DNA from: Oscillospiraceae bacterium
Lineage (GTDB): Bacteria; Bacillota; Clostridia; Oscillospirales; CAG-272
Assembly: GCA_015064505.1 (NCBI GenBank)
Contig: SVSB01000007.1
Span: 1 to 64,000 of the forward strand
Length of the DNA stretch: 64,000 bases
Direction of reading: 5' to 3'
Made by a program: the position numbers and the translations under genes. Numbering within the stretch: position 1 is the stretch's first letter; every line of letters begins with the position of its first letter. The notes under the pieces are model-generated. The model was not told where the DNA came from and ran no database searches. It saw only the letters and a program-made list of their open reading frames with translations. Shown here piece after piece: positions 1 through 7,430 of this stretch.

Positions 1-332
1 CGGTTGTTGAGCTTTGCGTAGCAAGCGTTGCAAATCGTGTTCTCGGGGTCTACGTAATTCTGCTCGTTTACGCTAAACTCGCCGCCGCAATGGCTGCAGA
101 TAAACGTTCCGGTGTGACCGGTGTCGGGGGTCGAGTCATCGGGCTCGGGCGTTACGATAGAATTTCTGTAACAAAAAATACAGACCTCTCTGCCGTCCTT
201 GTCGATGCACTTGTTGCCGCAGGGGCAGTACTCGCCGCATTCGGCACAGTAAAAGCCGGTGCCTCCGTTGCCAAAAGAATAAGTATTGTTGGAGATATAC
301 CTCTCCATGGGGTTTTTAATTTCATTTTTCAT
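1..332 (-). CDS. Zinc-ribbon protein, 3' end cut by window edge
   Basis: I read this directly from the minus strand: ATG at 332-330 is preceded by AAAGGAAATT, and the frame stays open to base 1 (about 110 codons). The visible protein carries CAEC, CPC, CIFC, CSHC and CNAC motifs, so it has at least two treble-clef or ribbon-type zinc sites, separated by a Pro/Asp/Thr-rich linker. No signal peptide or membrane segment is visible. Short multi-ribbon proteins of this kind usually act as adaptors, but the fold is all I can claim. The 29-bp dyad at 604-632 lies about 270 bp upstream, so this gene may share the regulator of the adjacent cassette; that is inference. Confidence 0.6.
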   Translation of the reverse strand, partial: MKNEIKNPMERYISNNTYSFGNGGTGFYCAECGEYCPCGNKCIDKDGREVCIFCYRNSIVTPEPDDSTPDTGHTGTFICSHCGGEFSVNEQNYVDPENTICNACYAKLNN

Positions 333-436
333 TTTGTTTTTTAATTTCCTTTCTTTTTTTGTTTTTTTCTTGTTTTTCTTATGTTTTTCGTTTGTCCGGA
401 CAAACTCAAATCGCGGTCTTCCCCTTTATAATGATC

Positions 437-571
437 TCATTAAATTAAGCCAACCGCCCGTCATTCTTGAGCAGAGGAATACCCTTTATAGATTCTTCGC
501 TTCACTCGAGAATGACAAAAGGGTATTCCGTAGCGAAGAATCCTGCGGTTGGCTTATTCTTAACTTAATGA
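437..571. repeat. Palindromic MITE-like element, 135 bp
   Basis: Imperfect terminal inverted repeats begin TCATTAA and AAGCCAACCGC on the left and are mirrored by GCGGTTGGCTT and TTAATGA on the right. Nested inside are a second inverted pair (GGAATACCCTTT / AAAGGGTATTCC) and a 26-bp core starting GATTCTTCGCTTC at 491-516. The same core recurs at 46191-46216 with two mismatches. With the dyad at 604-632 this accounts for most of the 333-658 gap; no gene is evident there. Confidence 0.7.
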
Positions 572-603
572 CATTCCCCTTGACCACAGCACCATAATAA
601 AGC

Positions 604-632
604 TTAACTCTGACAAAAACTGTCGGGGTTAA
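604..632. promoter_or_regulatory. 29-bp dyad, downstream copy
   Basis: The layout is TTAA, three bases, TGACA, AAAAC, TGTC plus GGGG and TTAA. It is a near copy of the dyad at 6463-6491 in front of the HTH regulator. It sits just after the last gene of the cassette and upstream of the leftward zinc-ribbon gene. It is likely a binding site of the same regulator. Confidence 0.5.
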
Positions 633-658
633 AATGTTTTTTGAGAAAATTTTGCATT

Positions 659-1744
659 TTATTTGTACTCAATCTCCATCATTTGCGGGAAAGTATAGCA
701 ATCTCCCGTGGCAAGAAGCACGCAGTCTGTTTTTGATCTGTTCAGGACAAGGATCCCCGCAGATTCCTTGCTTTTGTTCTTCAGCCCTTCCGCTATTGCG
801 CCTGTTATATCAAAGGTAACGCAGTTTGCTTTTGATGTGCTCTTTTTGGCTATTGCATCCGGAACGTAAGCAAGCTTGTTGTTCCAATTGGAGCCAAAGC
901 TGCAGAAGCGGGAAGGGAGCATAAAAGCCTCGAGATGCTCTCCGCTTCCGCTAAGTATGGGAATGTGCAATTTTGCGGAGAGGAGCTCTTTGCCGTTCAA
1001 ATACTTCAAAAACCGCATATTTGCTTTAAGATACAGCCACTGCTCGCCGTATTCATCGGTCCTGCCCACAAACGCCGTTGCGCCGTATGCGTTATTTTGA
1101 GTTGCGGTTGCGCTCTCTACGGTGGTGTCTTGCATCAGCTTCGGCTCATACATATTTATCTCAAATACGTTGATATGCTCAACACTAAGCGATGAATACA
1201 AGCATATATCCTGCTTATAAATGCTTGGGGATGCACTCTCAAGAATAAGCGGGCGGTAATGCATTCCGTCGGCAGATATCGAATACAGCGCCGCAACCGT
1301 CAGAGACGGGCGGAACGGCTTTTGCATAAAAGCAACGTATTTGTTGTTTTTCCGTATTGCCTCGTTTGCTATATCTGTTGTTACGGTGATCTCCGTCTTT
1401 TCTCCCTGAGCGCATCTGCAAAAGAACACCGCCCCGTTTGGCGTGGCTTGGATATATGCTTTGCCGCCGCACAGCATTCCGTCAATACAGCGGTGCGGCA
1501 TTTCGGTATTTCCAAGGTTTACAGATGCAGCGCCTTGCTTCCCTTCAAAAACAAGCTTGTTGTTCAAAAGCGAAATGCGGCAGTTTGTTCCCAAGGCTGT
1601 GGGCGTATTGCAATCAACGGAAAACCTGCGCGTTGCCGCATCTCCGTTTTTGCCGCACAGCGGAACACCGCACAGAGTATCGCAGAAGGCACTTCCGCGC
1701 TGCCTCTCAAGCAGATATCTGTTTTCTTTACTCGTTTCCTTCAT
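659..1744 (-). CDS. DNRLRE-like protein, last gene of carrier-protein cassette
   Basis: 361 residues, mostly beta-rich. The stretch around residues 215-360 (YGATAFVGRTDEYG, then RFLKYLNGKELLSAKLHIP, later ITGAIAEGL) resembles DNRLRE/CBM96-like modules, which normally sit in secreted glycan-associated proteins. Here there is no signal peptide, so it should stay cytoplasmic unless exported by another route. The start (ATG 1744-1742) lies inside the last codons of the ligase gene, a 17-bp overlap that argues for translational coupling. The function is unknown; the C-terminal domain call is a family resemblance by eye. It could be a scaffold or the protein substrate of the cassette. Confidence 0.6.
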   Translation of the reverse strand: MKETSKENRYLLERQRGSAFCDTLCGVPLCGKNGDAATRRFSVDCNTPTALGTNCRISLLNNKLVFEGKQGAASVNLGNTEMPHRCIDGMLCGGKAYIQATPNGAVFFCRCAQGEKTEITVTTDIANEAIRKNNKYVAFMQKPFRPSLTVAALYSISADGMHYRPLILESASPSIYKQDICLYSSLSVEHINVFEINMYEPKLMQDTTVESATATQNNAYGATAFVGRTDEYGEQWLYLKANMRFLKYLNGKELLSAKLHIPILSGSGEHLEAFMLPSRFCSFGSNWNNKLAYVPDAIAKKSTSKANCVTFDITGAIAEGLKNKSKESAGILVLNRSKTDCVLLATGDCYTFPQMMEIEYK

Positions 1745-3119
1745 ATCGGTTACCCCGCAGTATCTTTCCGCTTCCGTTCTTCGGAAGGGATTCTACAAGC
1801 TTGATGTGGGACGGTATGGCATAGGCGGGAAGACGAGCTGCGCAAAGTTCCTTAACCTCCGCAGCGTCGGTGAAATCTCCTGCGATCTTCAAACAGATCA
1901 TATCGCTTTCGTCATCGCACTTTTTGCCGTACGCCATAACTTCTCTTACTCTCGGATCCTCCGAGAGCGCATTTTCTATCTCCGCAGGATAAACGTTCAC
2001 TCCGCCGCGGATGATCATATTATCGCTTCTGCCCTTTATGTAAAGGAGTCCGTCCGAATCCGTATATGCTATGTCTCCGGTGCACAGCCAGCCGTCCTTT
2101 AAAACCTTTTGGGTCTGCTCGGGGGCGTGATAATAGCCAAGCATAACGTTCTCTCCGCTTACCCACAGCACTCCGTCCTCATTGCATTCGGCTTCTCTTC
2201 CGTCGGCAGTGATTATTTTGATACTGACGGAGTCAAGCGGAATGCCCACAGAACCGGGATGCTTGTCAAAAAGCTCGGGCGGGAGATAGCTTACTCTGGG
2301 GCAAGCCTCGGTCAGTCCGTAAACGTGATATATCCTCACTCCCTCAAATGCCCTTGCTATCCTTTTCCCGAGATCGGCGCTCATACACTCGCCGCTTATG
2401 CAAAGCGTTTTAAGAGAGGATATATCATACCTCCCGCGCAGACGCGCAAGGAGCGAGAAAACAGTCGGAGTAGCGCACAGGGCTGTTATTTTGTCCCTCT
2501 CAACACGCCGCATGATCTCCGTCACGTCAAATCTGCCGGAGCAGAAGCGTATTTTTGCTCCTTTTACAAGTGCGGTGAGCAATTCTCCCGTTATGGCAGA
2601 GCAATGATAAATAGGGCGGGAGATAAGAAGTGTGTCTTCCTTTGTAATATCAAAATACGAGCATATATCTCGCAGATTTGCAATAACGTTGCTTTCGCTG
2701 AGCATTACGCCTTTGGGAGTGCCGGTGGTGCCCGAGGTGCACATAATAAGCGCAGGATGCGGCTCTGCTTTATCATCTCCGCTCATGCAGTGCAAGCACA
2801 TAATTTCAAGCTCACCGTAAGCATCCGTTATTATCGCGCTTGGGTCTGCCGTGTTCAGTATTCTTCTGCAATGCTCTTCGCCGTAACGTGCGGACATAGG
2901 CACTGCTGTCACCCCTGCGGCAAAGCACGCAAGAAGTGCTATCGCCGCAAACATCTCGGAACGGCAAAGGATACATACGTTCCCTTCGCCCTCAAGCTTT
3001 TTTGCAAATTCCTCTGCGAATATTACCGTTTCCTCATACGTCATACTTGCTTCTCTCTCTCCGATGGTCTGAGAGGGATTTTTCATCATTTTTTCTTTCA
3101 CGTAATTCCAAAGCATCAT
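1728..3119 (-). CDS. AMP-forming acyl/aminoacyl ligase (carrier loading)
   Basis: 463 residues of the acyl-CoA synthetase/NRPS adenylation superfamily. Visible motifs are the phosphate loop TSGTTGTPKG (about 128-137), YGLTEA, the TGD aspartate, the RGGVNVYPAEIE hinge, and the C-terminal KNGSGKILR with catalytic Lys about 452. The family activates a carboxylate as acyl-AMP and passes it to CoA or a phosphopantetheine thiol. Because a free-standing carrier protein is two genes upstream in the same operon, loading of that carrier is the likely role; the substrate cannot be read from sequence. The ATG overlaps the stop of the BtrH-like gene (ATGATG), indicating coupling. At 463 residues it is on the short side for the family. 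Confidence 0.85.
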   Translation of the reverse strand: MMLWNYVKEKMMKNPSQTIGEREASMTYEETVIFAEEFAKKLEGEGNVCILCRSEMFAAIALLACFAAGVTAVPMSARYGEEHCRRILNTADPSAIITDAYGELEIMCLHCMSGDDKAEPHPALIMCTSGTTGTPKGVMLSESNVIANLRDICSYFDITKEDTLLISRPIYHCSAITGELLTALVKGAKIRFCSGRFDVTEIMRRVERDKITALCATPTVFSLLARLRGRYDISSLKTLCISGECMSADLGKRIARAFEGVRIYHVYGLTEACPRVSYLPPELFDKHPGSVGIPLDSVSIKIITADGREAECNEDGVLWVSGENVMLGYYHAPEQTQKVLKDGWLCTGDIAYTDSDGLLYIKGRSDNMIIRGGVNVYPAEIENALSEDPRVREVMAYGKKCDDESDMICLKIAGDFTDAAEVKELCAARLPAYAIPSHIKLVESLPKNGSGKILRGNRYEGNE

Positions 3120-4117
3120 ACATCCACCCTTTCCTTCGCTTTTGAGAGAAGCTCTTCAAGTATCAGCTTCTCCTCTTCACATATTTTAAGCAAGGTATTT
3201 TTGATGACAGGCAGTACCGCATCCCTGCGCTTTGCGTGATGAGAAGCGTACAGCAGACGCATATTATTCGCATCTCTCACTATCTCCTCATAGTCTAAGC
3301 AGCAGCCTGCGTCCATACCGAGCGCATCCTCAAGCTTTCGCAAGCGCTCGGCCATAAGCTTTTTGTGTTCCCAAAGCATACAAAATACCCGTCTATCCAT
3401 CTTGTCATAGGGAATATCTCCGTTTGTCAGCTTATCAACGTATTTTGCTATGTAGCCGTGCACGGCTGTTCCGCAGACGATATCTTCGCCGCTGCCGGGT
3501 CTTTTTCCGGATGGCTCGGTCAAATACTGTTCAAGATTTTTCAGTATCTTTTTGGGGTCAAATTCAACTACGGTGTCACGCGGCTTTATTCCGCTTATTC
3601 TGGAATAGATGCCGATTTCTCTCATCTTATTTCTTGCCTTGTTGAAATCCTTTTGAGAAACCTCGAACGGGCGGTGTATCCAGCTGCTGTCATACGCCAA
3701 AATGCTGTAAGTTCCTCTTTCTTCATCGTAGCCGTAGATCATTCCGTCATGCGGAAAATGCTTTTCACCGTACCAGCTTTTGCCCTTGATATAAAAGTCA
3801 TCTACATTGTCAAAGCAAACGTAATATCCGTTATCAAGCAATATCTTGATGATACAATTGGTATACCCCTTTGTAAAACGGGTGTTGTAGCTGACCCTTT
3901 CAATATTCGGATTGCTGTGATGAGTTCCCTTAAGGGGCGTGAGCTGGGGAGAAGTGTATCCTTCAAGGAACTTCTTGGTACAGCAAAGGCTGCATACGTC
4001 ATTCAGATACCAATTGCGTATCGTGGGATTTGAGAACAGAACGGCACTGCCGTTCGCCAGATGGTTGTATGTGCGGAACACGGGCTCCACAAGAGGCAAT
4101 TCTACTTTATTTCTCAT
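3116..4117 (-). CDS. BtrH-like N-terminal-domain protein
   Basis: 333 residues from ATG 4117-4115, chosen because GGAGGCAGAA precedes it; the longer reading would need a TTG start without a ribosome site. Residues about 106-143 (DDFYIKGKSWYGEKH, then GMIYGYDEE and ILAYDS) match the conserved Tyr/His/Gly pattern of the butirosin biosynthesis protein H N-terminal family, a papain-like fold. In butirosin synthesis BtrH transfers an acyl group from a carrier protein to an amine. The N-terminal cysteine expected of the family is not obvious; C42, C45 and C46 are candidates. It overlaps the ACP gene by 11 bp, a context that fits carrier-dependent transfer. The annotation is by motif resemblance, so function is inference. 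Confidence 0.6.
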   Translation of the reverse strand: MRNKVELPLVEPVFRTYNHLANGSAVLFSNPTIRNWYLNDVCSLCCTKKFLEGYTSPQLTPLKGTHHSNPNIERVSYNTRFTKGYTNCIIKILLDNGYYVCFDNVDDFYIKGKSWYGEKHFPHDGMIYGYDEERGTYSILAYDSSWIHRPFEVSQKDFNKARNKMREIGIYSRISGIKPRDTVVEFDPKKILKNLEQYLTEPSGKRPGSGEDIVCGTAVHGYIAKYVDKLTNGDIPYDKMDRRVFCMLWEHKKLMAERLRKLEDALGMDAGCCLDYEEIVRDANNMRLLYASHHAKRRDAVLPVIKNTLLKICEEEKLILEELLSKAKERVDV

Positions 4118-4355
4118 TTCTGCCTCCAACGTATTTTTCAACCAGATTTATTACGTCCGAGACACATATAAGGTCATAAGGGTTCATATCGCTTTCGTGT
4201 AGCCTGATCTCAAATTCCGTTTCGATATCAAGCAGCATAGTGATCATATTCAGGCTGTCAAGTCCGAGATTGCCGAGAAGTGTGTCTTTCTCATCGGTCT
4301 GTTCCACACCGCTGAGCTTGCGGAGCAGCTGAAATACTCTTTCCTTTTCATTCAT
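4107..4355 (-). CDS. Free-standing acyl/peptidyl carrier protein
   Basis: 82 residues from ATG 4355-4353, with GAAAGGAT upstream. The sequence LGLDSLNMITMLLDIE holds the phosphopantetheine attachment serine (S34) in the usual D-S-L context, followed by the helix II pattern and acidic surface of carrier proteins. It lies between a kinase and a BtrH-like acyltransferase and shares the operon with an AMP-forming ligase, so it most likely carries the activated acyl or aminoacyl intermediate of this cassette rather than serving fatty-acid synthesis. No phosphopantetheinyl transferase is in the window. Confidence 0.85.
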   Translation of the reverse strand: MNEKERVFQLLRKLSGVEQTDEKDTLLGNLGLDSLNMITMLLDIETEFEIRLHESDMNPYDLICVSDVINLVEKYVGGRNEK

Positions 4356-4992
4356 TGTCAAATATCCTTTCTACGGTTTCTTTTACCTTTTTATAGCTTG
4401 CAATTACGCTTGTGTCAGTTTTGACAAGCGCACCGCCGTTTGCGTTGCAGATATCTATATAAGCCTTGCGCAAGGCATGCTGCAACTGCATATCTATGTA
4501 TCTGTCGCGTTCCTTGGGTCTTTCTCTTACGCGTCTTACGGCTTCATCCACCGGAACGTCAAAGAAAAATGCCGCATCCGGCTTCACAACGCATCGGGAT
4601 ATTTCGTATATCCATTCATCGTCCGTAAAGCCCCTTGCAATAAGATTTGCAAGACAGGAATAGTAATAACGGTCGCAAAACACGGTATACCCTGCATTTA
4701 ACGCCGGAATTATCACCTTGTTCACGTGCTGAACGCGGTCGCTTGCGCACAGAAGCGACAGGCTTCTGTAGTCATACTCATCATGGTTGGGGTTATCTGT
4801 GTACGTACGGAATATTTTGGAATTGCGCACGCTGTCGGTTGGCTGCTTTGTAATAAAAATGCGGTGTCCGCGGCTTCCGAGGTCTTCTGCCAAATGGGCT
4901 ATCATGGTGCTTTTTCCGCATCCGTCAAGCCCGCAGAAGGTTATAAGCTTACCTGCCGATGTGTTTTCCTTCATTTCAAGTTTCTTTATCAT
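4348..4992 (-). CDS. Thymidylate-kinase-like P-loop kinase
   Basis: 214 residues with the dTMP kinase layout: Walker A GLDGCGKST (21-29), the DRY motif (about 107-109) and an Arg-rich LID (RERPKERDRY). It is probably not the housekeeping tmk, because it sits inside a biosynthetic operon and is flanked by a nucleotidyltransferase and a carrier protein. Kinases of this family paired with nucleotidyltransferases of the next gene's type occur in some lasso-peptide and surface-polymer loci (family knowledge). ATG 4992 follows AAAGGAAT, and the gene overlaps its neighbours at both ends. The substrate is unknown. Confidence 0.75.
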   Translation of the reverse strand: MIKKLEMKENTSAGKLITFCGLDGCGKSTMIAHLAEDLGSRGHRIFITKQPTDSVRNSKIFRTYTDNPNHDEYDYRSLSLLCASDRVQHVNKVIIPALNAGYTVFCDRYYYSCLANLIARGFTDDEWIYEISRCVVKPDAAFFFDVPVDEAVRRVRERPKERDRYIDMQLQHALRKAYIDICNANGGALVKTDTSVIASYKKVKETVERIFDNE

Positions 4993-6067
4993 TATTTTTA
5001 TTCCTTTCTTTAAGTAACGCAGTTCTGTTATCGCAGAAAAAGCGTTTTGCTACGTCGTGATCTTTGTATTCGTATTCTTTTTTCTCCTTCGGAGATATTA
5101 CCTTGTGCAGTATCTCCGGTTCATCCGCGGTGATCTTTTCGCACAACCCTTTGGCGACTGAGTTTTTTGTGCCGAAAAGGCTTAAGGTCTGCAGTATCGC
5201 AAAGGCGCATATTTTTTCCATACCGTATACTTTTGCTCTTGCAAGCATTTCCTCCGTTTTTTTGTCCGTCATTTCCGATAAAAGCAAATATATATCGCAA
5301 TACTTGTAAAGCGACATATCGCGCCCCATTTCTACCCACGGGAGCGTTGTTGCCTCCTTGTACAGATGCGCACACAGATGAATAAAGAAATCTTCTTTAT
5401 TCAAGGTGCGGATTCTGTATTTGCCGAGATCAACGTCAGCCGTATGTTCCAGCATCACGGACAGCACGTCCGTGATGCTGTTTTTGTAATCCAAGGAAAA
5501 GTTGATGTCCACCTCAAGGAAGCGCATTTGCGGTAAATTGACTTCCTTGATATACGGCACGGTTTCGCCGCGTGTCATTTTGGATTCGATAATTTCACGT
5601 CTTGTTGCGGGGACAAATTCGCCGTTGCGTATGTTTCCCTGCAGAAAACCGTCATCAAGCAAAGCCTCTCCTATTTTTGTCACGTCCTTCGGATGTGCCA
5701 AAATGTCGATATCGTTGGAGGTTCTGTACCCTTCGGGGTAGATTCCGCATAAATACGCACCCTTGAGCATTGCATACGGAGCGCCACAAGAGGAAAGCAA
5801 GGCGTTCACACGGTCAACACACGCAAAGAAGCTTTCGTTCTTTTCTTTATTTTGCTCCCAAGCTCCGCAAATGGGATTGCGGAATTCTCGGTTGACCTTG
5901 CCGAGTATCCCATGCTCCTTCAACACACCGTACGCAACACCATGCATCCTGTTAAAAAACAGCATACCCAATACGTTTGCAGTTGCATTTTTCAGATCTT
6001 CAGGCTTGAGATCTGTTCCCTTGAAGCTGCACAGCTTCAAAAATAATTCTTTTTCTCCTTTTTTCAT
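4976..6067 (-). CDS. Nucleotidyltransferase, NTP_transf_5 type
   Basis: 363 residues from ATG 6067-6065, preceded by AAAGGAACAACA. The ATG overlaps the stop of the HTH gene as ATGA, which strongly argues for coupling; a longer reading starting inside the HTH gene is less likely. The signature AMLKGAYLCGIYPEGYRTSNDIDIL (about residues 99-123, D119 and D121) matches the Pfam14907 uncharacterised nucleotidyltransferase family of the pol-beta fold. Members occur in lasso-peptide and exopolysaccharide gene clusters, where some decorate peptides. Here it is the first enzyme of a carrier-protein cassette. Target and nucleotide donor are not readable from the sequence. Confidence 0.75.
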   Translation of the reverse strand: MKKGEKELFLKLCSFKGTDLKPEDLKNATANVLGMLFFNRMHGVAYGVLKEHGILGKVNREFRNPICGAWEQNKEKNESFFACVDRVNALLSSCGAPYAMLKGAYLCGIYPEGYRTSNDIDILAHPKDVTKIGEALLDDGFLQGNIRNGEFVPATRREIIESKMTRGETVPYIKEVNLPQMRFLEVDINFSLDYKNSITDVLSVMLEHTADVDLGKYRIRTLNKEDFFIHLCAHLYKEATTLPWVEMGRDMSLYKYCDIYLLLSEMTDKKTEEMLARAKVYGMEKICAFAILQTLSLFGTKNSVAKGLCEKITADEPEILHKVISPKEKKEYEYKDHDVAKRFFCDNRTALLKERNKNNDKET

Positions 6068-6429
6068 TGTTGTTCCTTTCTGTAATTTTGTTTTGTGTAT
6101 TTTGCGATCATCAATGTAAGTGTCTTTATTTCGTCGGAACTCAGAGCACATATTTCTTTTTTCTCTGAGTAGCTGAGAACCTTATGTAACAGACTCAGTT
6201 CTTGGTTTGACATATACATGTGCCCATACTCATAACCGTCCATTACGTACACACCACCGCCGTATCTTCCGGTTTGCGTGTATATGGGCTCCGAAACACT
6301 CAGTTCATCAATGTCCCTTAAGATGGTTCTTTCGGAAACGCCGAACTCAAAAGCTAAGTTAGAAACTGTTTCGTATTTTCTTCTGCAAAGACACCGCATT
6401 ATTTCTTTTCTTCGTTCGGCAGTTCCCAT
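6064..6429 (-). CDS. HTH_11/DeoR-type regulator without effector domain
   Basis: 121 residues. Residues 1-45 (RRKEIMRCLCRRKYETVSNLA, then FGVSERTILRDIDEL) form a winged helix-turn-helix of the HTH_11 class used by DeoR and WYL regulators, and the wing TGRYGGGVYVMDGY follows. The usual WYL sensor domain is absent; only about 60 residues follow the DNA-binding part. It is the first gene of the cassette, with a strong GGGGGTGGAG ribosome site. A 29-bp dyad lies 34-62 bp upstream, so autoregulation is likely. It may act as a simple repressor or activator without a ligand domain. Confidence 0.75.
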   Translation of the reverse strand: MGTAERRKEIMRCLCRRKYETVSNLAFEFGVSERTILRDIDELSVSEPIYTQTGRYGGGVYVMDGYEYGHMYMSNQELSLLHKVLSYSEKKEICALSSDEIKTLTLMIAKYTKQNYRKEQQ

Positions 6430-6462
6430 TTCTCCACCCCCTTTCTGTGAGTATTCTAAAAG

Positions 6463-6491
6463 TTAATCCTGACAAAAACTGTCAGGGTTAA
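6463..6491. promoter_or_regulatory. 29-bp dyad upstream of cassette regulator
   Basis: Near-perfect inverted repeat: TTAA, TCC, TGACA, AAAAC, TGTCA, GGG, TTAA. It is placed immediately upstream of the HTH gene. WYL/HTH_11 regulators commonly bind TGACA/TGTCA dyads (family knowledge), so this is the likely operator. No clear sigma-A promoter lies between it and the start codon, which would fit an activator-dependent promoter. Confidence 0.6.
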
Positions 6492-6504
6492 AAATAAAAC
6501 AGAA

Positions 6505-6553
6505 AACAAAAAACCCGACAAATCAATGCGCTATCGCACTGATTTGCCAGGTT
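6505..6553 (-). terminator. Strong intrinsic terminator in front of the cassette
   Basis: On the minus strand a long stem (AACC, GGCAAATCA, GTGCG paired across a short loop) is followed by GGGTTTTTTGTTTTC. It stops transcription from the consensus promoter at 6636-6664 about 75 nt after initiation and before the HTH gene. Confidence 0.75.
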
Positions 6554-6564
6554 CATCTTGATTA

Positions 6565-6609
6565 TCAAACAAGTTCAACGTATCTCTTCGGCAGTTTTTT
6601 GTTATTCAA
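6565..6609 (-). other. 14-codon reading frame in short transcript
   Basis: Between the consensus promoter and the terminator lies LNNKKLPKRYVELV followed by TGA. The first codon would be TTG and no ribosome site is visible, so I do not claim a gene. The residue pattern looks like the tail of a longer lost protein as much as a real peptide. Confidence 0.15.
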
Positions 6610-6635
6610 TTTAATCAGAAGTTTGTTGCTGGTTA

Positions 6636-6664
6636 ATTATATCGCAATACAAGAAGTTTGTCAA
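6636..6664 (-). promoter_or_regulatory. Perfect sigma-A promoter flanked by AAACTTCT repeats
   Basis: TTGACA (6664-6659), a 17-bp spacer and TATAAT (6641-6636), read on the minus strand. AAACTTCT occurs three times in direct orientation, starting at 6681, 6659 and 6624; the outer two extend to AAACTTCTGATTA. The arrangement resembles operator repeats around a repressible promoter. Confidence 0.8.
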
Positions 6665-6907
6665 GAGATAATCAGAAGTTTTTTTGTGTTGTGTTTCAAC
6701 TGTTAGAAAACCAACACCGCTTCCCCTACTCGCCATTTTTGCATTATATTTAGGTTTGAAAGGTAAATAAAGTTCACCAACAATAACAGCCATTAATATA
6801 GATACGAAATAATCTTTGTATATGAACTTATAATATAGTGTTGTAACAGCTAATCAATGCTAAAATGAATCGAATAACGGATATAAATATATAATTTCAA
6901 GCTATAA

Positions 6908-7110
6908 AGCAACCAATCTGCTTTAATTTCAAAAGAGGTACACACAGTTTTCTATGAACAACTATACAAGCAACCAAGAATCTCCCTAGAGGACGTCGAA
7001 TTTCACGGTATATATTTGGGACTACATCCATCCGCAATCATCAACTTGGGAGATTTCAGCAAGCCATATGAGCGCATTGACAGTTATGCGGCTATGTTTT
7101 ATCAATTCAA
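6908..7110 (+). other. Possible gene remnant
   Basis: An open stretch without a clear start reads EVHTVFYEQLYKQPRISLED, then FHGIYLGLHPSAIINLGDF and YERIDSYAAMFYQFK. It looks protein-like but has no start codon or ribosome site and runs into the spoVT fragment on the opposite strand. I do not recognise the family. The surrounding 6665-6907 sequence is AT-rich and I see no gene in it. Confidence 0.25.
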
Positions 7111-7274
7111 ATGCGTTTTGCAAGGCGAAATATGGCATCACAAAAGCGATTTATGGGTGTCAGTGTTATCAGTAACGGGTCGCCCTCGCGGATACGCATG
7201 GTGCGGCGGATCTCTTTCGGAATAACAACTCGTCCGAGGTCGTCGATCCTTCTTACAATTCCTGTTGCTTTCAT
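7107..7274 (-). pseudogene. Truncated SpoVT/AbrB-type DNA-binding protein
   Basis: ATG 7274-7272 follows AAGGAG. The first 38 residues (MKATGIVRRIDDLGRVVIPK, then EIRRTMRIREGDPL) are a textbook SpoVT/AbrB swapped-hairpin DNA-binding domain. After about residue 38 the sequence diverges (ITLTPINRFCDAIFRL) and stops at 55 codons, so the GAF-like sensor domain of SpoVT (about 180 residues) is missing and the break is abrupt. SpoVT regulates late sporulation genes in Bacillus. This may be a broken copy or a minimal AbrB-like protein; the breakpoint near 7150 and the scrambled surroundings favour a broken copy. Confidence 0.65.
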
Positions 7275-7299
7275 ATATAAAAACTCCTTATCTCATTTG

Positions 7300-7371
7300 G
7301 TAGGGGACGGCGCCTCGACGTCCCGTTTTGAATTCGAAGAATTGTTGCGGCTGTCGGGCGCCGGCCCTACA
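7300..7371. repeat. Palindromic intergenic element (GTAGGGGAC type)
   Basis: The ends are GTAGGGGACGGCGCC and the mirrored GGCGCCGGCCCTAC, with arms of about 20 bp around a loop containing GAATTC. It is similar in build to the element at 8173-8240. Such GTAGGGG/CCCCTAC palindromes are scattered in many Clostridia genomes (recollection, not searched). Confidence 0.55.
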
Positions 7372-7430
7372 TATTTTTTATAAATCGTGATACTATTATT
7401 TGTTAAGGGTGGAGAATTATAATGAATTAA

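Noticed and set aside
437..571. CRISPR repeat or rho-independent terminator only
   Set aside because: There is no regular repeat-spacer structure, and the nested palindrome is too long and lacks a terminal T-run in either direction.
4348..4992. Housekeeping thymidylate kinase (tmk)
   Set aside because: Its position inside a biosynthetic operon, overlapping genes on both sides, makes a dedicated role more likely; identity cannot be settled from sequence.
659..6429. Lasso-peptide or classical NRPS cluster
   Set aside because: No B1/B2 protease or cyclase genes, no precursor, and no condensation or multidomain NRPS modules are present; only individual enzyme types overlap.
6565..6609. 14-codon peptide as a RiPP precursor for the carrier-protein cassette
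   Set aside because: TTG start, no ribosome site, separated from the cassette by a terminator, and no known precursor motif.
6611..6793. 60-codon minus-strand frame beginning MAVIVGELYLPFKPK
   Set aside because: It contains the perfect promoter at 6636-6664 and lacks a ribosome site, so it is probably not translated.
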